This document shows, piece by piece, positions 1-5,731 of a stretch of DNA of 8,215 bases. The DNA is from an uncultured Blautia sp. (GTDB taxonomy: Bacteria; Bacillota; Clostridia; Lachnospirales; Lachnospiraceae): NCBI GenBank assembly GCA_946629475.1, contig CAMOXX010000117.1, positions 1-8,215 on the forward strand, in the 5' to 3' direction. The stretch's first letter is position 1. Each line of letters opens with the position of its first letter. Below the pieces are notes generated by a model. It worked only from the letters and a program-made list of their open reading frames with translations. It had not been told where the DNA came from and made no database searches. A program made the translations under genes and the position numbers.

Positions 1-1
1 T

Positions 2-547
2 ATGTATGAAGAAATCAGGCAGCAGGCTTACGCTGCCGCGGAGGAGATCATTGAAAAGGCCGGCCTGAAACAGGGGCAGATTCTTGTCGTCGGCTGTTCG
101 TCCAGTGAGGTCTGCGGAGACCGGATCGGCAGCAATTCCAATCTGGATGCGGCCGGAGCGGTTTTTGCCGGCATTTATCAGGCAGTAAGCGAAAAAGGAA
201 TTTACCTTGCGGCCCAGTGCTGTGAGCATCTGAACCGCGCCATCATTGTCGAGAGGGCGGCTGTGCCTTTTGCCGAAATTGTGAACGTGGTGCCCCAGCC
301 GAAGGCGGGCGGTTCCTTTGCCACAACAGCGTACCGTACATTCACGGACCCGGCTGCCGTTGAAGAAATCCGGGCGGACGCAGGGCTCGACATCGGCAAT
401 ACGCTGATCGGGATGCACCTGAAGAAGGTGGCGGTTCCGGTACGGCTTACAAACAACAGGATCGGCGCCGCATATGTAAACGCGGCCCGGACAAGACCCA
501 GATTTATCGGAGGAGTACGCGCTGTTTACGATCAGAATTTGTTATGA
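2..547 (+). CDS. YwlG/UPF0340 (DUF436, TIGR01440) family protein
   Basis: This 181-residue protein matches in length and motifs the conserved Firmicute family typified by Bacillus subtilis YwlG, as I recall that sequence. Its biochemical function is not established. Conserved blocks visible are GCSSSEV (residues 31-37), QCCEHLNRA (72-80), VVPQPKAGGS (96-105), DAGLDIGNTLIGMHLKK (126-142) followed by VAVPVR, and RPRFIGGVRA (165-174). The paired Cys73-Cys74 next to Glu75-His76 look like a possible metal or active site, but that is inference. There is no signal peptide or membrane segment, so it is probably cytoplasmic. The ATG at base 2 gives the usual family length and N-terminus, so the gene looks complete, but its ribosome binding site and promoter lie outside the window. 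Only 42 bases separate it from the next plus-strand gene, with no terminator seen between them, so read-through is possible. Confidence 0.9.
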   Translation: MYEEIRQQAYAAAEEIIEKAGLKQGQILVVGCSSSEVCGDRIGSNSNLDAAGAVFAGIYQAVSEKGIYLAAQCCEHLNRAIIVERAAVPFAEIVNVVPQPKAGGSFATTAYRTFTDPAAVEEIRADAGLDIGNTLIGMHLKKVAVPVRLTNNRIGAAYVNAARTRPRFIGGVRAVYDQNLL

Positions 548-589
548 TTGTATGACTACAACGCCTGAAGTCCTGAAAGGGGGATAAAC

Positions 590-2200
590 ATGAAAAAAAG
601 ATTACTGTCCCTGTTAATGTGCGGTGCTCTTGTATTCACCGGCCTGGCGCCTGTCATGGCGGAGGAACCGATCACAGAGAGCGCGGCAGCTGAACCGCAG
701 GCTGCTTCCGGATATACGGAGAGCTCTGATGATGTGCCGATGGTCGGCTTCAGTCAGCTGACGAGGAGCGCGGCATCCGAAAAGCTGAAGAACTATCTCA
801 GAGGCAACGGGGAAGTGGATGAGAAAGGCACATACTATATATCCTGGCAGGATTTTTCGGGTGAAGCGGATACATTCTGGCAGGTTGCCTACCTTCCCTC
901 CAGCAATACATTTATGTTCTACCAGACTACCTGGACCTATGGCGAGAATCTGACCATGGTCGGAAGGAACTGGGTATCGCTTCCCTACGGCAGGGAGGAT
1001 GAAGTATATTCCAGGTACACCCTGAAGGGGAAAGAAAATGAGGTCACTTACGCGGACGGATATTTTGCTTTCTCAAACCCTGCGGGATACACAGGAACAG
1101 AGCAGCTTACCATCAATTTTGGAACACTGAATCCGGCTGCCGGTTCTACCACTGCAGAGATGTCCGAGAGGGCAAATGCTTCACTTCAGGCTGCATTTAA
1201 AAAGTGGAATGACTGGCTCCTGATTTATCCCCATGTTGCAATGACAACGCTCGGGTTTGATGCTTACAAGTATACGCACACCCACGAGTACGGGAAAAAA
1301 ATCATTAAACAGGCCGGGATCGGAACCGACGGAGAGTATCAGAACATCTGCGTCGCCTGCAGCAATATTAAATCCACAAAAGTGGTCAGGGCTGTCAGCT
1401 CGGTCGAGCTGAATAAGGATACTTTTGATTATAATGGCAAAGTTCAGAAGCCTTCTGTTACTGTTAAGAACAGCGCGGGAAAGACGGTCAGCAGCAAGTA
1501 TTATGACCTGAAATATTCAAACAGGGCGAGCACGGAAGTCGGGAAATATACCGTACAGGTTGTTTTCAAAGATCTTTATACCGGAACGAAAACGCTGAGC
1601 TATACGATAGAGGACAGCTCGTCGGGCACTCTCTCCCAGCCGAAGCTGATCGGTGCATATAACAGTGAAAATGGAATCGGTGTTAAATTTAACCGGGTAA
1701 ACGCGGCAACAAAATATGTGATTTACCGGAAGCATAACGGCACATGGATCAGGATCCGCACGATCAGTGCAACGTCATCCAGGCTGAAGTTTTCGGGAAA
1801 GACGGTAATGTACATTGACACTACGGTCAAAGACAACTATGGAAAAGGATATATTTATTCCGTTGCTGCAAAGAAGGGCTCGAAGGTTTCCAAATACAAC
1901 AAAAAGGGCGTCGCGATTTTCCGTCTGATTCCGCCTGCCAATCTGGATGCTGTGAGCTCTGAGGGAGAAGCCCTGGTTACATGGGACCGTACCGCGGGCC
2001 ACGGGTATGAGCTTCAGTATGCCGACGTCGACGGAGACGGAGAGTGGATCAAATGCCCGCAGACGACTGATACAGCTCAGAGAGTTACAGGGCTGACACC
2101 CGGAAAACGTTATGCGTTCCGCGTCCGGAGCTTTAAGAAAAACGCTTCAAGAGGAACATCCTACAGCGAATACAGCAGCTATGTCTTTTTAGATATGTAG
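590..2200 (+). CDS. Secreted multidomain protein with Ig-like and two FN3-like domains
   Basis: The 536-residue product starts with a clear Sec signal peptide: MKKR, a hydrophobic core, and likely cleavage after Val-Met-Ala24. An Ala/Glu/Ser-rich linker follows to about residue 50. Residues 55-225 form a region rich in aromatic residues and probably beta strands that I do not recognise. Residues 230-265 carry a HxH...CxxC pattern (His230, His232, Cys254, Cys257), like a degenerate form of the short His/Cys repeats seen in Lachnospiraceae surface proteins. Residues 268-341 look like a bacterial Ig-like domain, and about 348-445 and 446-533 like FN3-like domains. The last contains a DVDGDG calcium-loop-like motif (479-484). 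There is no LPXTG, SLH or transmembrane anchor, so it may be released or held non-covalently. AAAGGGGG at 576-583, 6 bases before the ATG, fixes the start. TAG and TAA stops stand in tandem; the second belongs to the folded element downstream. Binding or adhesion is a guess, and no catalytic motif is visible. Confidence 0.85.
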   Translation: MKKRLLSLLMCGALVFTGLAPVMAEEPITESAAAEPQAASGYTESSDDVPMVGFSQLTRSAASEKLKNYLRGNGEVDEKGTYYISWQDFSGEADTFWQVAYLPSSNTFMFYQTTWTYGENLTMVGRNWVSLPYGREDEVYSRYTLKGKENEVTYADGYFAFSNPAGYTGTEQLTINFGTLNPAAGSTTAEMSERANASLQAAFKKWNDWLLIYPHVAMTTLGFDAYKYTHTHEYGKKIIKQAGIGTDGEYQNICVACSNIKSTKVVRAVSSVELNKDTFDYNGKVQKPSVTVKNSAGKTVSSKYYDLKYSNRASTEVGKYTVQVVFKDLYTGTKTLSYTIEDSSSGTLSQPKLIGAYNSENGIGVKFNRVNAATKYVIYRKHNGTWIRIRTISATSSRLKFSGKTVMYIDTTVKDNYGKGYIYSVAAKKGSKVSKYNKKGVAIFRLIPPANLDAVSSEGEALVTWDRTAGHGYELQYADVDGDGEWIKCPQTTDTAQRVTGLTPGKRYAFRVRSFKKNASRGTSYSEYSSYVFLDM

Positions 2201-2294
2201 TAACTGTCCATGGGGCGGGCAAGACGCGGAGCGTCTCTGACCGCCCACATGAGGAATGCAGAGCATTCCGAATGAATGGGTTCTGAACAGTTAC
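2200..2294. repeat. Folded, repeat-like element bounded by GTAACTGT inverted ends
   Basis: Terminal inverted sequences GTAACTGT (2200-2207) and ACAGTTAC (2287-2294) enclose two further hairpins. The first pairs CATG plus GGGCGG (2209-2218) with CCGCCC plus CATG (2241-2251, one bulged A), and is capped by AGACGC/GCGTCT (2222-2227 and 2231-2236) around a GGA loop. The second pairs GGAATGC (2253-2259) with GCATTCC (2263-2269) around AGA. Together they would form a three-way-junction-like fold or a cruciform. No T-run follows, so it does not look like an intrinsic terminator. The sequence at 8206-8215 equals the reverse complement of its right end, which suggests a dispersed family of REP- or MITE-like type. 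No clear target-site duplication and no coding capacity are seen. The folding is seen in the sequence; the repeat-family status is inferred. Confidence 0.65.
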
Positions 2295-2308
2295 GATAAG
2301 AAGCAGAT

Positions 2309-2350
2309 AAAAAGAAAAACCCGGATCGATCAAATCGATCCGGGTTTTAA
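2309..2350 (-). terminator. Intrinsic terminator of tRNA-Gln, possibly bidirectional
   Basis: A perfect 15-bp inverted repeat (AAAACCCGGATCGAT at 2316-2330, ATCGATCCGGGTTTT at 2334-2348) closes a 3-base loop, CAA. Read on the minus strand, the stem begins 6 bases after the tRNA 3' end and runs into TTTTTCTTTTT, a strong U-tract. On the plus strand the stem ends in only four Ts followed by As, so it may also stop transcripts from the secreted-protein gene at 590-2200, though less efficiently. No better plus-strand terminator is seen between that gene and the next. Confidence 0.9.
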
Positions 2351-2354
2351 AAAG

Positions 2355-2426
2355 CAGGGCTAGGAGGATTCGAACCTCCAACTGACGGAGTCAGAGTCCG
2401 TTGCCTTACCGTTTGGCGATAGCCCT
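2355..2426 (-). tRNA. tRNA-Gln, anticodon CTG
   Basis: A complete 72-nt cloverleaf can be drawn on the minus strand. The acceptor stem AGGGCTA/TAGCCCT is a perfect 7 bp, the D-arm has GCC/GGC, the anticodon stem is ACGGA/TCCGT and the T-arm is GGAGG-TTCGAAT-CCTCC. The anticodon loop is CTCTGAC, giving anticodon CTG, which reads the glutamine codon CAG. The discriminator base is G, as usual for glutamine tRNAs. The next bases are CT, so the CCA tail is not encoded and must be added by the nucleotidyltransferase. It has its own near-consensus promoter and a terminator immediately downstream, so it is a single-gene unit facing the opposite way to its neighbours. Confidence 0.96.
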
Positions 2427-2456
2427 AAATGCTTTATCGCGCCTGCGACAAAAGGT

Positions 2457-2485
2457 ATTATATAACACGGTATTTTAAAATGCAA
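2457..2485 (-). promoter_or_regulatory. Sigma-A-type promoter for tRNA-Gln
   Basis: On the minus strand a TTGCAT -35 box (bases 2480-2485) and a perfect TATAAT -10 box (2457-2462) are separated by the ideal 17 bases. Transcription would start near base 2450, leaving a leader of roughly 24 bases before the mature tRNA 5' end at 2426, to be removed by RNase P. The spacer is A/T-rich, as expected for a strong stable-RNA promoter. Confidence 0.88.
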
Positions 2486-2521
2486 GCACTTTTTTATATA
2501 TTTTAAAAAAAATGTTGCGGG

Positions 2522-2550
2522 TTGCGAAAACAACTGCTCTATATTATAAT
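2522..2550 (+). promoter_or_regulatory. Sigma-A-type promoter for the TlpA-like gene
   Basis: TTGCGA (2522-2527, four of six consensus bases) and a perfect TATAAT (2545-2550) are spaced by 17 bases. Transcription would begin near 2557, giving a leader of about 40 bases before the ATG at 2596. It points away from the tRNA promoter, and the two core promoters are 36 bases apart across an A/T-rich stretch. No operator palindrome is evident. Confidence 0.82.
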
Positions 2551-2595
2551 GTTAGCTGACTTAAAATGTTATCTCAATAGGAGGGGCAAAAAAAC

Positions 2596-3933
2596 ATGAA
2601 AAAATTTGTATCTGTATTAATGGCCTGCATGCTTGCGGCAGCACCGTGCACCGCTGCATTTGCGGAGGAAAACGAGACAGCCGAGGCTGCTGAGACCACG
2701 GAAGCTTCCGGATATGAGGAGACATATAAAGTGATGGGAATAACGGTTAACTATCCTGAATTATTCTCTTCATTAAAAGGCCTTTTTATGCCTTCTCCGT
2801 ACGGAGACCTTACGGACGGGGTATGGCTTGGCCAGTTTTACTATGTTGCAATGACGCCTGAAGAATACCAGGAGAAGGTGAATGCTGAAAGCCTGACCGA
2901 GGAGGAGGAGCAGGCTGTCAAGAATGCTGTCTTCGAGATAGGTGAAGTGTATGCGTTCAGGAATGATATCTCACCGGAAGATCTGATGGGAGAAGGTGCG
3001 CTGGATGCGTTAAGTGAGTTCGGAAAATCGGATAATTACACATTCTATTATGTCGAAAATACTGATACCGAAGCATACCTTTCCGGTATCGCTCCTGAAT
3101 TTGCCGAAGAGTTCGGCGCTGTGAGCGAAGGCCTGAAAGAGGTTCTCAATAATGCCGTATGCTTTGATCCGGTCGCATTCGGATCCGAGCTGGTTGGATC
3201 CGGCTTCAGCTTTGAAACAACCGATAAGGATGGAAATACCGTAAAGAGCGAGGATCTTTTTGCGGAGCACGATGTAACGATGGTTAATATCTGGGCAACT
3301 ACCTGCGGCGCCTGCATTGGTGAGATGTCCGAGCTTGCGGAGATGAACCACAGGTATGAAGAAAAGGGCGGTGCTGCTGCAGTGGTCGGTCTTTGCGTAG
3401 ACGCAGATAAACATCCTGACGATTTCAATGGTATTCTCGAAGAGTACGGTGCGGACTATCTGAATCTCGTTCCGTTTGAGGGAATGTCTGATATGTTCCC
3501 GACAATGGGATGGCCGACCTCCTACTTTATCGGAAAAGACGGCACGCTCCTTGCTCCGCCGATGACCGGTGCCCCGTCCGACATGTCAGTATATGAGAAT
3601 ATCATCGACAAGCTGCTGGGCGGTGAGACTGTAACAGACGATGATGTTAATGACGGAAGCTCAGTCCATACGAACGATGCAGGCGTTTACCGTGTGCATG
3701 TTACGAATGCCGACGGCGATCCTGTCGAAGGCGTTATGGTTCAGTTCTGCTCTGATACAGCCTGCATGATGGGCAACACGGATGCTGACGGATACGTAAA
3801 CTACGAAGTTGATGAAGGCACCTATACCGTTCATATTCTGATGGTTCCGGACGGATATGAGGAGGTCTCTGAGGAGTTCAAGACAGAGGATACCTTCAGT
3901 GATGTCTGCGTAGTACTTCAGAAGGCAGAATAA
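2596..3933 (+). CDS. Secreted TlpA/ResA-like thiol-disulfide protein with Cna-B-like C-terminal domain
   Basis: The 445-residue product has a signal peptide with likely cleavage after Ala-Phe-Ala23, then an acidic Ala/Glu/Thr linker. Residues 41-195 are a region I do not recognise. Residues about 203-340 are a thioredoxin-fold domain of the TlpA/ResA type: the segment VNIWATTCGAC places the redox pair at Cys237 and Cys240, and GWPT gives the cis-proline at Pro307 facing it. Residues 363-443 resemble a transthyretin-like Cna-B or carboxypeptidase-regulatory domain and carry Cys385, Cys390 and Cys437. It likely exchanges disulfides in proteins outside the membrane; the substrate is unknown. The active site lacks the usual Trp before the first Cys and the Pro before the second. 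AGGAGGGG at 2579-2586 with a 9-base gap fixes the start. It has its own promoter and is followed by a terminator, so it may be a single-gene unit. No CcdA-like reductant partner is in the window. Confidence 0.88.
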   Translation: MKKFVSVLMACMLAAAPCTAAFAEENETAEAAETTEASGYEETYKVMGITVNYPELFSSLKGLFMPSPYGDLTDGVWLGQFYYVAMTPEEYQEKVNAESLTEEEEQAVKNAVFEIGEVYAFRNDISPEDLMGEGALDALSEFGKSDNYTFYYVENTDTEAYLSGIAPEFAEEFGAVSEGLKEVLNNAVCFDPVAFGSELVGSGFSFETTDKDGNTVKSEDLFAEHDVTMVNIWATTCGACIGEMSELAEMNHRYEEKGGAAAVVGLCVDADKHPDDFNGILEEYGADYLNLVPFEGMSDMFPTMGWPTSYFIGKDGTLLAPPMTGAPSDMSVYENIIDKLLGGETVTDDDVNDGSSVHTNDAGVYRVHVTNADGDPVEGVMVQFCSDTACMMGNTDADGYVNYEVDEGTYTVHILMVPDGYEEVSEEFKTEDTFSDVCVVLQKAE

Positions 3934-3999
3934 AATCTGCATGGATTTTTACGCGTATCTGTGAAGATACTGAACAGATATAAACAGAAAAAAGCACTG
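3934..3999 (+). other. Untranslated stretch with two mutually exclusive small hairpins
   Basis: Two perfect inverted repeats share bases. GTATCT (3955-3960) pairs with AGATAC (3965-3970) around GTGA, and TATCTGT (3956-3962) pairs with ACAGATA (3974-3980). They cannot form together. A TATAAA at 3979-3984 could serve as a -10 box, but no convincing -35 lies at the right distance. It may be only the 3' untranslated end of the TlpA-like gene, or part of a leader for the methionine operon. Confidence 0.4.
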
Positions 4000-4034
4000 A
4001 GCGCTTCGTCTCCCCTGAGGCGGAGCGCTTTTTT
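4000..4034 (+). terminator. Strong intrinsic terminator upstream of metF
   Basis: Bases 4000-4012 (AGCGCTTCGTCTC) pair with 4017-4029 (GAGGCGGAGCGCT) as a 13-bp stem with two G-U pairs and a CCCT loop, followed by a run of Ts to 4034. Six upstream As plus GC (3988-3995) are complementary to GCTTTTTT (4027-4034), so the U-tract could be sequestered in an alternative fold. The simplest role is ending the TlpA-like gene transcript. Because only 32 bases separate it from the metF ATG, a role as attenuator of the methionine operon is also possible. Confidence 0.88.
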
Positions 4035-4066
4035 CGTAACTGCCCCGTGTAAGAAAGGCTGTACAT

Positions 4067-4957
4067 ATGAAGATCATTGATATATTGAATAAAAGAGAAA
4101 TGTCCCTGTCGTTCGAAGTCTTTCCGGCTAAAAAAGAGAGTGGGCTGGAGAGTGTCCACAGAGCCACGCGGGAGATCGCCAAGTGCAGGCCGTCCTTCAT
4201 GAGCGTGACCTATGGAGCGGGCGGAGGCACAAGCAGATATACGCTGGACATTGCAAAGGACCTCAACGATTCCTACGGGATTCCGATGCTGGCTCATCTG
4301 ACATGTGTCTCATCGGATCATGAGACCGTCAGGCAGCGGATTATCGATATGAAGGAGGCGGGGATCGAAAATGTGATGGCGCTGCGGGGTGACCTCACAC
4401 CGGAGCTTGCAGGGACAGATCCGGCTTCCTGGGACTATCAGCACGCGGTGCAGCTCGTGAGGGAGCTGAAGGAGAGCGGCGCTGATTTCTGCATCGGAGC
4501 TGCGTGCTATCCGGAGGTTCATCCGGAGAGTCCCAACCAGAAGGAGGACATTCTGCACCTGAAGGAGAAGGTTGAGGCGGGGGCGGAGTTCCTGACAACG
4601 CAGATGGTGTTCGACAACAACCTCTTTTACAATTTCCTCTATAAGCTCCGGGAGGCAGGGGTGACGGTGCCTGTCCTTCCGGGAATTATGCCGATCACCA
4701 ACGCAAAGCAGGTGGCGAGGGCGATCAGCCTTTCGGGAAGCTTTATGCCCCAGAGGTTTAAGAGTATTGTGGATTATTTCGGCCAGGATCCCGAGGCGAT
4801 GAAACAGGCCGGGATTGCGTACGCGACCGATCAGATCATAGACCTTTACGCCAACGGAATCACCAATGTTCATGTATACTCCATGAACAAGCCGGATGTG
4901 GCGAAGGCGATCTCAGATAACCTTTCGGCAATTTTAGGGAAAGATTTTGGAAGATGA
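4067..4957 (+). CDS. metF: 5,10-methylenetetrahydrofolate reductase
   Basis: MetF is a cytoplasmic FAD enzyme that reduces 5,10-methylene-THF to 5-methyl-THF, the methyl donor for methionine synthesis. At 296 residues it has the length of the bacterial single-domain enzyme and lacks the C-terminal regulatory domain of eukaryotic MTHFR. The TIM-barrel signature is complete. SFEVFP holds the catalytic Glu17, VTYGAGG is at 47-53, LRGD is at 106-109 with the folate-contacting Asp109, YPEVHPE is at 148-154, TTQ is at 177-179, GIMPI is at 206-210 and the C-terminal HVYSMNKP motif is at 269-276. AGAAAGG at 4052-4058, 8 bases before the ATG, supports the start. The stop codon overlaps the next start in an ATGA, so the downstream reactivation protein is probably translationally coupled. 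No MetV-type partner of the acetogen MetFV complex is in the window. Upstream lies a terminator but no S-box, T-box or other methionine-sensing RNA that I can recognise. Confidence 0.97.
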   Translation: MKIIDILNKREMSLSFEVFPAKKESGLESVHRATREIAKCRPSFMSVTYGAGGGTSRYTLDIAKDLNDSYGIPMLAHLTCVSSDHETVRQRIIDMKEAGIENVMALRGDLTPELAGTDPASWDYQHAVQLVRELKESGADFCIGAACYPEVHPESPNQKEDILHLKEKVEAGAEFLTTQMVFDNNLFYNFLYKLREAGVTVPVLPGIMPITNAKQVARAISLSGSFMPQRFKSIVDYFGQDPEAMKQAGIAYATDQIIDLYANGITNVHVYSMNKPDVAKAISDNLSAILGKDFGR

Positions 4958-5730
4958 ACCGTTTTTTGGAGACACCGGATTACAGAACACCGGCGATATA
5001 CAGGGAATACAGGCGGGATGAGATACCCTGCGTCAACAGGGGAGAGGTGCTGCGCTATGCCGGGATTCCCGCGGCGGTCCTTCGAAGGATGGGGGACGGA
5101 GGAATCAATGACAGCTGCGCCGAAGTGCTGCTCTCGGGAGAGGGTATAAATATGGATCTGCCGGGAGCAGAAGGTGCCGGGTATGGTTCCTGCGGGGAAG
5201 AACTGTACCACCTTCTTAACCGGGCTGTCGAGATGGTGGAAAGCGCGATGACGCTCCGCGTTTCCTTCGTTTACGCACCGATCAGATGGGAAACTGCCGG
5301 GGAACAGGAATATCCGGTGCTTCCTTTTGGGCAGTCATCGCTTGCTCTGAAGCGGAACCTTTCCGGATGCTTTGGGGTAGTCATTTTTGCGGCCACAATC
5401 GGGGCGGGTGTTGACCGGCTGATCCGGAGGTACGAAAGGACGGAGCCGGCTGCCGGGGCCCTCCTGCAGGCTGCCGGCGCGGAACGGGCAGAGGCGCTCT
5501 GTGATGCGTTTAATGGTGAAATCAGGAGCATTGCCGCAGAGCACGGATATCGCACAAGGCCCCGGTTCTCACCGGGATTCGCCGATTTTCCCCTCTCGGT
5601 TCAGCCGGATATCCTGTCCATTACAGATGCCGGCCGCCGGCTTGGAATTACGCTGGATTCATCGTTTCTGATGTCCCCTTCAAAATCCGTGACGGGGCTG
5701 ATCGGCCTGAAAAGAGAAGAGGTGGAATAA
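4954..5730 (+). CDS. Free-standing methionine synthase reactivation (SAM-binding) domain protein
   Basis: This 258-residue protein resembles the C-terminal activation domain of cobalamin-dependent methionine synthase, here encoded alone. In E. coli MetH that domain binds SAM and methylates cob(II)alamin when the cofactor has been oxidised, using an electron from flavodoxin. The best evidence is the C-terminal part: RPRFSPGF (202-209) corresponds to the SAM-binding RxxxGY-type motif, and MSPSKSVTGLIGL (240-252) to the conserved segment after it. Gly/Ala-rich residues 138-153 lie in the core fold. Thermotoga maritima has a comparable separate protein (TM0269). Context is strong: it overlaps metF by 4 bases, and a MetH lacking exactly this domain follows after 1 base. 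Only a weak ribosome binding site (AGGGAAAG, 4936-4943) is present, consistent with coupling to metF. It is about 70 residues shorter than the E. coli domain, and the Tyr of the SAM motif is Phe209. Confidence 0.88.
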   Translation: MNRFLETPDYRTPAIYREYRRDEIPCVNRGEVLRYAGIPAAVLRRMGDGGINDSCAEVLLSGEGINMDLPGAEGAGYGSCGEELYHLLNRAVEMVESAMTLRVSFVYAPIRWETAGEQEYPVLPFGQSSLALKRNLSGCFGVVIFAATIGAGVDRLIRRYERTEPAAGALLQAAGAERAEALCDAFNGEIRSIAAEHGYRTRPRFSPGFADFPLSVQPDILSITDAGRRLGITLDSSFLMSPSKSVTGLIGLKREEVE

Positions 5731-5731
5731 A

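Noticed and set aside
543..589. A separate promoter for the secreted protein gene (TATGAT at 543-548)
   Set aside because: No -35-like sequence lies 16-18 bases upstream; the boxes that can be proposed are too close or too weak to support.
2200..2294. Rho-independent terminator for the gene at 590-2200
   Set aside because: The stems are strong but no T-run follows any of them; the terminator at 2309-2350 is a better candidate.
2355..2426. tRNA gene as an attachment site for an integrated element
   Set aside because: No integrase gene, no repeated tRNA 3' end and no phage-like genes are present; neighbours are ordinary chromosomal genes with their own signals.
2617..2628. Lipoprotein signal (Cys11 in both secreted proteins)
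   Set aside because: The preceding residues (L-M-A-C and L-L-M-C) do not fit a good lipobox and Cys11 comes too early for the hydrophobic core; an AxA-type signal peptidase I site downstream fits better.
3934..4066. SAM riboswitch (S-box) or T-box controlling the methionine operon
   Set aside because: The region is only 133 bases, much of it used by simple hairpins and a terminator. No S-box core, T-box sequence or cobalamin-box pattern could be found.
3896..4873. Several minus-strand open frames of 80-190 codons opposite metF and its leader, and others opposite metH and the secreted genes
   Set aside because: They lie antisense to genes with full conserved motifs, lack ribosome binding sites and give compositionally odd proteins without recognisable domains; they are frame shadows of G+C-rich coding sequence.
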